Part shown: positions 1-5,442 of the stretch, piece by piece
Position numbering within the stretch: the stretch's first letter is position 1
Layout of the letters: each line of letters starts with the position of its first letter
Source: Oscillibacter sp.
Lineage (GTDB): Bacteria > Bacillota > Clostridia > Oscillospirales > Oscillospiraceae
Length of the DNA stretch: 7,762 nt
Direction: 5' to 3'
NCBI GenBank assembly: GCA_017380995.1
Contig: JAFOCY010000102.1
Coordinates: 1-7,762, forward strand
Made by a program: the position numbers and the translations under genes
The notes under the pieces: generated by a model
What the model was told of the DNA's origin: nothing
The model's database searches: none
What the model saw: only the letters and a program-made list of their open reading frames with translations

Positions 1-130
1 AGTTCAAGCCCCGCTCCCATTTGCTCACCGCCTGGGTGGAGACATGGAGGGCGGCGGCTAAATCGGACTGGGTGAGGTTTTTCTCTTTGCGGGCCTGGGC
101 GATGAGGGAACCGGTTTTCGTGGTGTTCAT
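1..130 (-). CDS. XRE-family helix-turn-helix transcriptional regulator (N-terminal part, cut by window edge)
   Basis: The first 43 codons of a DNA-binding regulator are present; the gene continues past the left edge. The translation has the typical HTH_3/XRE pattern: an R-K-E-K-N-L-T-Q entry at about residues 14-21, then SDLAAALHVSTQAVSKWERG at about 22-41, where STQAVSKWE is the recognition helix. ATG at 130-128 is supported by AAAGGAGG at 143-136 with a 5-base spacer and by a good leftward promoter at 191-219. Nothing in frame upstream suggests a longer protein. It is transcribed away from the structural operon, and its leader carries two overlapping inverted repeats. It could be a phage lysogeny or late regulator, or a flanking host gene; the missing C-terminus prevents a decision. 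The XRE family is certain; its regulatory target is unknown, although the palindrome at 220-234 is a reasonable operator candidate. Confidence 0.93.
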   Translation of the reverse strand, partial: MNTTKTGSLIAQARKEKNLTQSDLAAALHVSTQAVSKWERGLN

Positions 131-171
131 AGGGGCCTCCTTTGGGCGGGCGGCCAGTAGCCGCCCCTATG
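128..171 (-). repeat. Two overlapping inverted repeats (REP-like palindrome) over the regulator's leader, SD and start codon
   Basis: GGGCGGC (148-154) and GCCGCCC (160-166) form a perfect 7-bp inverted repeat with a 5-base centre. A second, wider pair is CATAGGGGC (128-136) and GCCCCTATG (163-171), a perfect 9-bp inverted repeat. They share bases 163-166, so in the leftward mRNA only one can form at a time. The wider stem pairs the AUG and the last base of the AAAGGAGG site; the narrow one leaves both free. From memory, similar GGGGCGGCTA-type palindromes are dispersed in GC-rich Clostridia genomes, so this may be a REP-like element rather than a dedicated switch. The repeats are seen directly; any function is inferred. 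Confidence 0.6.
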
Positions 172-190
172 GGGTGGAGTGGATGGAAAA

Positions 191-219
191 AGTATAGCGT
201 GAGAAGCAAAAAAAGGCAA
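191..219 (-). promoter_or_regulatory. Leftward housekeeping-type promoter for the XRE regulator
   Basis: Read leftward, the -35 box is TTGCCT (219-214) and the -10 box is TATACT (196-191), separated by exactly 17 bases (213-197), which include an A/T tract. Both boxes are close to the sigma-70/sigma-A consensus. Transcription would start near 184, giving a leader of about 54 bases that contains the inverted repeats at 128-171. This fits the leftward regulator gene starting at 130. Confidence 0.72.
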
Positions 220-234
220 TCAACCTGCGGTTGA
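220..234. promoter_or_regulatory. Candidate operator palindrome between the divergent genes
   Basis: TCAACC-TGC-GGTTGA is a perfect palindrome with 6-bp arms and a 3-bp centre. It abuts the -35 box of the leftward promoter (214-219) and ends two bases before the ribosome binding site of the small terminase gene (237-241). XRE-family proteins bind short dyads of this kind, so the neighbouring regulator could bind here, but that is inference. In rightward mRNA it could also form a small hairpin just upstream of the ribosome binding site. Confidence 0.4.
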
Positions 235-247
235 ATGGAGGGATGAG

Positions 248-514
248 ATGGAAAAGATGGACTTTGGGGCCCTTTTGCGCAGGGCTCTGGACAAGATGGT
301 GGAGGGGGAGGAGGGGGAGCGGCTCCGGGCCCTGGGGTACAAGGGGACCTGGATGGACCTTCTCGCCCAGGCCCAGATCGAAAAGGCCGCCCGGGGAGAC
401 TCCACCGCCTTCCGCCTGGTGCGCGACGCCCTGGCGGAGGGGGAGGAGGGCGTGGACATCCGACAGCTCACAGACGCGGAGCTTCGGAATCTGTTGGAGG
501 CGGAGGATGGATAA
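248..514 (+). CDS. Phage terminase small subunit (putative)
   Basis: The 88-residue product is acidic and helix-rich, and the gene is immediately upstream of the large terminase. The central stretch around residues 46-61 (K-A-A-R-G-D-S-T-A-F-R-L-V-R-D-A) resembles the segment found in many small terminase or TerS-like proteins, in which a short basic, helical unit binds the packaging start site and recruits the large subunit. ATG 248 is preceded by GGAGG at 237-241 with a 6-base gap; no other start codon lies in this frame back to the TGA at 200. It is short compared with most small terminases (roughly 140-200 residues), and no clear N-terminal helix-turn-helix is visible, so the call rests on position plus weak similarity. 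Its end overlaps the large terminase start by 8 bases, implying translational coupling. Two EGEEG acidic repeats (about residues 19-23 and 64-68) come from a repeated G-rich DNA segment. Confidence 0.65.
   Translation: MEKMDFGALLRRALDKMVEGEEGERLRALGYKGTWMDLLAQAQIEKAARGDSTAFRLVRDALAEGEEGVDIRQLTDAELRNLLEAEDG
298..450 (+). repeat. G-rich direct repeats inside the small terminase gene
   Basis: A purine-rich 15-base segment (GGAGGGGGAGGAGGG) occurs exactly at 301-315 and again at 436-450; with one mismatch the match extends to 298-315 and 433-450. The first copy also contains a perfect tandem duplication of a 9-base unit (301-309 and 310-318). Both copies encode E-G-E-E-G. Several runs of G on the top strand could form a two-tier quadruplex. 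Phage packaging start sites often lie in or near the small terminase gene, so a role in terminase recognition is possible, but glutamate/glycine codon choice in GC-rich DNA could also produce this. Confidence 0.5.
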
Positions 515-1940
515 GATCCGCGCCGAGCTTGCCGCACGGGAGCTGGCCCGCCGGAATTACGGCGACTACCTCCGCTATGTCCACGGCCCCGCCTGGACCC
601 ACACCCGTATGGCAGACTTTCTGGCCCGCCGGGTGCAATCCTTTTTGGAGGAGAAGACCGGGCGGGCCTATGACCTCCTCATCATCCAGACCCCGCCCCA
701 GCACGGAAAGTCCATGGCCGTCACCGAGAGCCTCCCCGCCTGGTACCTGGGGAAATACCCGGAGAGGAGGGTGATCTTAGGGTCCTACAACGAAGCCTCC
801 GCCGAGCGCTTTGCCCGGCGGAACAAGGAGAAAATGAAGGCCTACGGCAGGACCCTGTTCGGCGTCTCCATCGGGAAGGTGGACCGCACCACGGAGTTTG
901 AGCTTCAAGACCACAGCGGGCGGCTCATCAGCCGGGGCATCCTCTCCGGCGTCACCGGAAACCCGGCGGAGCTGATGATTTTGGATGACCCCATCAAAAA
1001 TAGACTGGAGGCGGACAGCCCCGTCATCCGCCGAAGGCTCTGGGAGGAGTGGCAGAACTCCTTCAAGTCCCGCCTTGCCGCGGGGGCCAAGGTGATCCTC
1101 ATCATGACCCCCTGGCACGAGGACGACCTGGCGGCCCGGCTTTTGAAAAGTGAACACCATGTCACCCTTCTTCGTCTCCCGGTGGAGGCGGAGGAGGGTG
1201 ATTTGTTAGGCCGCAAGCCGGGGGAGCCGCTGTGCCCGGAGCTGGGAAAGGACGAAGGGTGGCTCCGTCAGTTCAAGGCCGGCTACCTCTCCGACCCCCA
1301 GGGCGGAGCGCGGGCCTGGCAGGCCCTGTACCAATGCGCGCCCAGAAAAGAGGAGGGAAACCTCATCCGACGCAAGTGGTGGAAGTTCTACGACCCCGCC
1401 GAAGTGAAAGACTTCGCCGTGGAGGTCATCAGCGTGGACGCCGCCTTCAAGGGCGGGGAGCAAAACGACTACGTTGCCATCACCGTGTGGGGCAAGCGGG
1501 GGAACGACTACTTCCTCCGCCAGTGCCGCAATGAGCACCTGGACTTTTCCGCCACCCTCCGCTCCATCCGGGAGGTGAAACGGAGCTACCCCCGGGCGGG
1601 GGCGGTGCTCATCGAGGACAAGGCCAACGGCAGCGCCGTGGTGAACGTGCTGAGCCGTGAGATGTTCTGCATTCCCGTCAGCCCCCGGGGCGGCAAGGTG
1701 GCAAGAGTCAACGCCGTCAGCGCCGCCATTGAGAGCGGCCATGTGTTTTTGCCCCGGGAGGCCCCCTGGCTGGGAGAGTACCTGGAGCAGTGGAGCGCCT
1801 TCCCGGCGGCAAAGCACGACGACATGGTGGACTCCTCCACCCAGGCACTGAGCTACCTTCTCTACAGCCCCGGAGAGGTGGGGGAAGGAACAGCGGAGGA
1901 GGACGGATTTTGGGGGGAGAACCTCTATGAGGTCTATTAA
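507..1940 (+). CDS. terL: Phage terminase large subunit (packaging ATPase and nuclease)
   Basis: The 477-residue product is the packaging motor: it hydrolyses ATP to drive DNA into the procapsid through the portal and cuts the concatemer. The N-terminal ATPase domain shows a Walker A motif TPPQHGKS (62-69), Walker B LMILDD (156-161), and a coupling-type motif around VILIMTPWHEDD (196-207). The C-terminal RNase H-like nuclease domain shows the expected acidic residues D311 (in SVDAAF), E370 (in LIEDKANG) and D438/D439 with D442 (in KHDDMVDS). Length is normal for the family. ATG 507 is chosen because GGAGG lies at 496-500 and homology-like sequence begins there; the frame stays open upstream to 231, but that extension is Arg/Trp/Pro-rich translation of the small terminase gene in another frame. 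It overlaps the small terminase by 8 bases. All key residues are present, so it looks functional. Confidence 0.97.
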   Translation: MDKIRAELAARELARRNYGDYLRYVHGPAWTHTRMADFLARRVQSFLEEKTGRAYDLLIIQTPPQHGKSMAVTESLPAWYLGKYPERRVILGSYNEASAERFARRNKEKMKAYGRTLFGVSIGKVDRTTEFELQDHSGRLISRGILSGVTGNPAELMILDDPIKNRLEADSPVIRRRLWEEWQNSFKSRLAAGAKVILIMTPWHEDDLAARLLKSEHHVTLLRLPVEAEEGDLLGRKPGEPLCPELGKDEGWLRQFKAGYLSDPQGGARAWQALYQCAPRKEEGNLIRRKWWKFYDPAEVKDFAVEVISVDAAFKGGEQNDYVAITVWGKRGNDYFLRQCRNEHLDFSATLRSIREVKRSYPRAGAVLIEDKANGSAVVNVLSREMFCIPVSPRGGKVARVNAVSAAIESGHVFLPREAPWLGEYLEQWSAFPAAKHDDMVDSSTQALSYLLYSPGEVGEGTAEEDGFWGENLYEVY

Positions 1941-1958
1941 AAGAAAGGAGCAAGAAAA

Positions 1959-2390
1959 ATGAACGAATGGAATCCCAATGAAGCGCTGCTGCCGGAGGGG
2001 TGGGAGGAGGGGGCGGACCTGTTTGCCCCGCCCGCCGAAGAAGCGGCGGAGGAAACCGCCCCCGAGGCGGCGGCTGAAGAGGCGGAAGAAACCGCCCCGC
2101 CTGAGCGGGACTACGCCGCGGAAGTGGCGCTTCTTCGCAGGATCTGGCCCGATTTCAAGGAGATGCCCGAGGAGGTGGCCCAAATGGCCGCCGAGGGCGA
2201 GAGCCTGGTGGCCGCCTACGCCGTGTGGCAGGGCAGGGAACACCTGAAGGAGGCCCAGACCCTCCGGGCGGAAAACGCCGCCCTCAAGCAGAATGCCAAC
2301 GCCGCCCTCCATGCCCCCGTCCGGGGCGTCAAGGGCAGCGCCAAGCAGAAGATCAGCGATTTTGAAAGGGGGTTTGAGAGTGTGATGTAA
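1959..2390 (+). CDS. Capsid scaffolding protein (putative)
   Basis: The 143-residue product has the composition and position of a phage scaffold, which guides capsid shell assembly and then leaves. The N-terminal third is strongly acidic, Ala/Glu/Pro-rich and probably disordered. Residues about 50-115 look helical and partly coiled-coil (for example E-H-L-K-E-A-Q-T-L-R-A-E-N-A-A-L-K). The C-terminus is basic then amphipathic, with a K-Q-K-I-S-D-F-E-R-G-F-E-S ending similar to scaffold tails that bind the capsid protein. It lies directly before the major capsid gene, as expected. ATG 1959 has AAAGGAG at 1944-1950 with an 8-base gap. No protease catalytic motif is visible, and no protease gene is in the window, so a P22-type reusable scaffold is plausible. 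Sequence identity is low in such proteins, so the call depends on context and composition. Confidence 0.75.
   Translation: MNEWNPNEALLPEGWEEGADLFAPPAEEAAEETAPEAAAEEAEETAPPERDYAAEVALLRRIWPDFKEMPEEVAQMAAEGESLVAAYAVWQGREHLKEAQTLRAENAALKQNANAALHAPVRGVKGSAKQKISDFERGFESVM
2040..2098 (+). repeat. Imperfect 23-base direct repeat in the scaffold gene's acidic region
   Basis: Bases 2040-2062 and 2076-2098 match at 21 of 23 positions with a 36-base period. They encode E-A-A-E-E-T-A-P (residues 28-35) and E-E-A-E-E-T-A-P (40-47). The repeat is in frame and looks like an internal duplication that lengthened the disordered acidic N-terminus of the scaffold. Confidence 0.6.
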
Positions 2391-2429
2391 GAGCACAGCC
2401 GCACAGACCAGACGCAAAACGGATTTTAG

Positions 2430-2435
2430 AAAGGA
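2430..2435 (+). promoter_or_regulatory. Ribosome binding site of the major capsid gene
   Basis: AAAGGA lies 11 bases before ATG 2447, at the end of the 56-base gap after the scaffold gene. A second in-frame ATG exists at 2459 (Met5), preceded only by GGTGGA at 2451-2456, which is very close to it. The better-placed site favours 2447. The rest of the gap (2391-2429) shows no convincing promoter or terminator. Confidence 0.55.
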
Positions 2436-2446
2436 TGATTTGAACA

Positions 2447-3568
2447 ATGAATGGTGGAATGAACCTTGCGTCCAAGTACGCAGCCAAGATCGACGAGCGC
2501 TTTGCACGTGCCTCCCAGGCCATGCTGGCGCTGAACAATGACTACAAGTTCACCGGCGTGAAGACCGTGAACGTGTACTCCATCCCTGTGGTCCCCATGA
2601 CCGACTACACCCGCTCCGGCACCAGCCGCTACGGCGAGCCCGATGACCTCAGCCGCACCGTCCAGACCCTGACCATCAACCGCGACCGTGCCTACACCTT
2701 CATCATCGACCGCGGCGACCGCGCCCAGAGCCAGATGGTGATGGATGCCGGCAAGGCCCTGAGCCGTCAGCTGGCAGAAGTGGTGGTGCCTGAATACGAT
2801 ACTTATGTATTCCGTATGCTGGCAGCAAAGGCCACCGAGCGGGGCAACTACGCAACCACCCCCATCACCAAGGAAAACGCTTATGAGAGCTTCCTCGCCG
2901 GCATGGAGCGCCTTGGCAACAAGAACGTGCCCGACAGCGGCCGCGTGTGCTTTTGCACCTACAAGTTTGCCAACCTCCTCAAGCAGGACAGCGCCTTCAT
3001 GCGCTACGGCGATACCTCCCAGGAGATGCTCTCTAAGGGCGTCATCGGTGAGGTGGATGGCTGCAAGATTGTGAAGGTCCCCGCCTCCCGTCTGCCCGCA
3101 GGCGCGGCCTTCCTCCTGACCTACCCCAGCGCCGCCACCGCCCCCAAGCAGCTGGAGGAATATAAGATCCACGACGATCCCCCCGGCATCTCCGGCTGGC
3201 TGGTGGAGGGCCGCTTCATCTACGACTGCTTCGTCCTCAAGGAGAAGGCCGACGCCATCTACTACCACGGCGCCCAGGCGGTCATGAAGCCCCTGAACGT
3301 GCTGACTGCCGCCTCCGCCCCCGGCGAGACCTCCATTCTGGTGGAGCCCTCCGCTCCTGAGAGCGGCAACAGCTATGTCTACACCCTGGCCGCTGACGCC
3401 AAGAGCCTGACCGCTCCCGCCTACGGCGAGAGCTACAGCGGCGGCACCGCCCTGAGTGCAAACGGCATGACCGTGGCGGCAGGCAGCAATACCGTGGTGG
3501 GCGTTATCGAGCTGGATGGCAGCGGCAAGGCCGTGGCCTACGGCAGCGCAGAGATCAACGTGGGCTAA
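2447..3568 (+). CDS. Major capsid protein with an appended C-terminal domain
   Basis: The 373-residue product forms the phage head shell. Residues 1-280 match the pattern I know from major capsid proteins of clostridial phages: N-L-A-S-K-Y-A-A-K-I-D-E-R-F near the start, G-V-K-T-V-N-V-Y-S-I-P at 37-47, a D-Y-T-R-S-G-T-S-R-Y-G segment at 53-63, and L-E-E-Y-K-I-H-D-D-P-P-G-I-S-G-W-L-V-E-G at 236-255. An HK97-type fold is expected from function, not proven by the motifs. Residues about 284-373 are Ser/Gly/Ala/Thr-rich and beta-strand-like and look like a separate surface domain similar in style to extensions on other phage capsid proteins. Glycine codons are almost only GGC (about 29 of 32, none GGG), unlike the terminase genes, consistent with very high expression. 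It follows the scaffold and precedes a perfect hairpin. Confidence 0.93.
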   Translation: MNGGMNLASKYAAKIDERFARASQAMLALNNDYKFTGVKTVNVYSIPVVPMTDYTRSGTSRYGEPDDLSRTVQTLTINRDRAYTFIIDRGDRAQSQMVMDAGKALSRQLAEVVVPEYDTYVFRMLAAKATERGNYATTPITKENAYESFLAGMERLGNKNVPDSGRVCFCTYKFANLLKQDSAFMRYGDTSQEMLSKGVIGEVDGCKIVKVPASRLPAGAAFLLTYPSAATAPKQLEEYKIHDDPPGISGWLVEGRFIYDCFVLKEKADAIYYHGAQAVMKPLNVLTAASAPGETSILVEPSAPESGNSYVYTLAADAKSLTAPAYGESYSGGTALSANGMTVAAGSNTVVGVIELDGSGKAVAYGSAEINVG

Positions 3569-3574
3569 CCTACC

Positions 3575-3594
3575 GAAAAATCTGAGGATTTTTC
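3575..3594 (+). other. Perfect RNA hairpin after the capsid gene
   Basis: GAAAAATC (3575-3582) and GATTTTTC (3587-3594) form an uninterrupted 8-bp stem with a TGAG loop, starting 7 bases after the capsid stop codon and ending 6 bases before the GGGGAG ribosome binding site (3600-3605) of the next gene. The stem is A/T-rich and is not followed by a T tract, so it is a poor intrinsic terminator. A role in mRNA stability, processing or attenuation after the highly expressed capsid gene is possible. Confidence 0.5.
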
Positions 3595-3610
3595 AAAGAG
3601 GGGAGAACTT

Positions 3611-3817
3611 ATGGAATTTTTCTTCGGGATGCTGGGGGCCCTGGCGGGCCTTTGGCTCTACCGTGCCGGGGAAAAGGCGGGGCGGGAGCGCCCCGCCGCC
3701 CCCGGGGCGGAACAAAAGGAGGGCCTGGTCCAGAGCCAGGAGGCCTTCCGCTTTTTGCAAAATTACAGCGCCGAGCAGGCCTACGGCCTGACGCGGCAAA
3801 GTGAGGTGGAAACATGA
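3611..3817 (+). CDS. Small hypothetical protein with N-terminal hydrophobic segment, between capsid and portal genes
   Basis: The 68-residue product has a hydrophobic helix at about residues 3-17 (F-F-F-G-M-L-G-A-L-A-G-L-W-L-Y) followed at once by a charged stretch (R-A-G-E-K-A-G-R-E-R), the layout of a single membrane anchor with a cytoplasmic tail. The C-terminal half contains an amphipathic helix ending in R-F-L-Q-N-Y-S-A-E-Q-A-Y-G. Start ATG 3611 has GGGGAG at 3600-3605. Its TGA overlaps the portal ATG in an ATGA arrangement, so the two are probably translated together. I recall small proteins of similar size and layout at this place in other clostridial phage structural modules, but I know no function. 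It could be a minor virion or assembly factor; no enzymatic motif is present. Confidence 0.75.
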   Translation: MEFFFGMLGALAGLWLYRAGEKAGRERPAAPGAEQKEGLVQSQEAFRFLQNYSAEQAYGLTRQSEVET

Positions 3818-5442
3818 ACAACACAACCTGGGAGCTGTACGAGGCGGGCAGGAACTATAACCACCGCCTTGTGCCTGACCAGTACTCCCTGGTGGAGACC
3901 AATACCGAATTTTTCGCGGGGAACCAGTGGCTCCACCTGCCCCAGACCCCTGCCATGCGGAGCCTGCCCAAGCCCACCTTCAACATTTTGAAGCGGGTGG
4001 CCAGCCTCTTTATCGCAAGCCTCACCAGCTCCGCCGTGTCCATCCGCTACGAGCCTTTGGCCTACTACGACGGCAGCGGCGATGCCGATCCCCACGCCGG
4101 GGCGGTGCGGATGGCAAACGCCGCGGTGAAGAACCTTTTGGAGCAGTTCCGCTTTGACTACCGGGTGCGCCAGGCCCTCTTTGACGGCGCCCAGACCGGC
4201 GATTACTGCGCCCACTTCTACTTCGACCCCGCCGCCAAGCCCTACGGCGGCTTTCTGGGGGCGGAGGCGGGAGAGATCCAGATGGAGCTGGTGGAGGGCA
4301 TCAACGTGATGTTCGGCGACCCCAATGACCCCATTGTGGAGCACCAGCCCTATATTCTCCTGGTGGGCAGGGACACGGTGGACGCCCTCAAGGCCGAGCA
4401 GGCCCTCCGGGGCGGCTGGGGCGAGATCGAGCCCGACGCCGAGAGCGGCTCCATGACCGCCGTGGGCGGCAAAACGGAGATCGAGGGCAGCAAAGCCCTC
4501 TACCTCTACTGCTACCGCAAGGTGGACGGGGAGGTGGTGGTGAGCAAAGTGACCCGCACCGCCGTCATTTACGAGGATGTGCCCACCGGCATGAAGCGCT
4601 ACCCCATCGCCTGGGGCAACTGGGAGCGCCAGCGCAACCAGTACCACGGCAGGGCCCTGGTGACGGGTCTGGTCCCCAACCAGATCTTCATCAACTCCAT
4701 GTTCGCAACCGCCATGCGCCACCTCCAGCTCATGGCCTTCCCCAAGACGGTGTACAACGCCGACATGATCAACGGCTGGACCAACGAGGTGGGCCAGGCC
4801 ATCGCCGTCCACGGCCTGCGGCCCGGCGAGAGCGTGCGGGAGGTGGCCTATAACCTCCAGGGCGCCGAGATGAGCCACCAGATCTTCTCCCTCATCGACA
4901 AGGCCATGGCCTACACCAAGGAGTGCCTGGGCGCTACCGACGCCCAGCTTGGCACCGCCAAGGCGGAAAATACCTCCGCCCTCATCGTCCTCCAGACCAA
5001 CGCCCAGGTGCCCCTGGAGAATATCCGGGCGGGCCTTTACGAGTGGGTGGAGGATATCGGACTGATCCTGCTGGACATGATGGCCGCCTACTACGGTGAG
5101 CGCGCCATCGTCACCGAGCGGGAGTTTACGGAGATGGTCCTCTCTGAGAGCGGTGCCCCCGTCCTGGAGGAGGCTACCGGCCGGGTGAAAACGGAGAAAA
5201 AGAAGCGCACCGTGGCGGAGCGGTTCGACTTTTCTCAGTTCCGGGACCTCTATTTGAAGGTCTCCACCGATGTGGGCGAGAGCACCTACTTCTCCGAGAT
5301 CGCCATGACACAGACCCTGGATAACCTGCGCCGGGAGGGCGTGATGGATATGATCCAGTATCTGGAGCGGCTGCCGGAGAAGTTCCTGCCCCGCAAGGCG
5401 GAGCTCATCGCGGAGCTGAAGGCGAAAGGAGGCGCAGCATGA
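3814..5442 (+). CDS. Phage portal protein
   Basis: The 542-residue product is the portal, the ring at one head vertex through which DNA enters and leaves and to which the tail attaches. Supporting segments are E-F-F-A-G-N-Q-W (32-39) followed by L-P-K-P-T-F-N-I-L-K (51-60), typical of portal N-termini; a long helix-forming stretch L-V-P-N-Q-I-F-I-N-S-M-F-A-T-A-M-R-H-L-Q at about 286-305; and V-P-L-E-N-I-R-A-G-L-Y-E-W-V-E-D-I-G-L-I at 399-418. Length fits portals of P22-like and related phages better than the shorter HK97-type ones. The C-terminal 70 residues are helical and charged, consistent with a crown or barrel end. Start ATG 3814 has AGGTGG at 3804-3809 and shares ATGA with the preceding stop. 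Its position downstream of scaffold and capsid is unusual. Confidence 0.93.
   Translation: MNNTTWELYEAGRNYNHRLVPDQYSLVETNTEFFAGNQWLHLPQTPAMRSLPKPTFNILKRVASLFIASLTSSAVSIRYEPLAYYDGSGDADPHAGAVRMANAAVKNLLEQFRFDYRVRQALFDGAQTGDYCAHFYFDPAAKPYGGFLGAEAGEIQMELVEGINVMFGDPNDPIVEHQPYILLVGRDTVDALKAEQALRGGWGEIEPDAESGSMTAVGGKTEIEGSKALYLYCYRKVDGEVVVSKVTRTAVIYEDVPTGMKRYPIAWGNWERQRNQYHGRALVTGLVPNQIFINSMFATAMRHLQLMAFPKTVYNADMINGWTNEVGQAIAVHGLRPGESVREVAYNLQGAEMSHQIFSLIDKAMAYTKECLGATDAQLGTAKAENTSALIVLQTNAQVPLENIRAGLYEWVEDIGLILLDMMAAYYGERAIVTEREFTEMVLSESGAPVLEEATGRVKTEKKKRTVAERFDFSQFRDLYLKVSTDVGESTYFSEIAMTQTLDNLRREGVMDMIQYLERLPEKFLPRKAELIAELKAKGGAA

Noticed and set aside
170..200. Rightward promoter using TATAGC at 193-198 as the -10 box
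   Set aside because: There is no acceptable -35 box 16-18 bases upstream; the same bases serve much better as the leftward -10 box.
231..506. Extension of the large terminase upstream to a 569-residue protein
   Set aside because: The extra 92 residues are Arg/Trp/Pro/Gly-rich out-of-frame translation of the small terminase gene. The start would be TTG, and a strong ribosome site precedes ATG 507.
1206..2507. Long leftward open frame (433 codons) antisense to terminase and scaffold
   Set aside because: It is an artefact of GC-rich codon usage on the other strand: Leu/Gly/His/Pro-rich, no domain, and it spans two well-supported genes and their gap.
2426..3268. Leftward open frame (280 codons) antisense to the capsid gene
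   Set aside because: Its composition is a Val/Gly/His/Ala-rich mirror of the capsid gene, with no recognisable domain.
3575..3600. Intrinsic transcription terminator after the capsid gene
   Set aside because: The stem is A/T-rich and is not followed by a T run. The next genes are coupled and in the same direction with no new promoter visible.
3781..4878. Leftward open frame (365 codons) antisense to the portal gene
   Set aside because: It is a His/Gly/Val-rich mirror translation with no motif. The portal on the other strand is clear.
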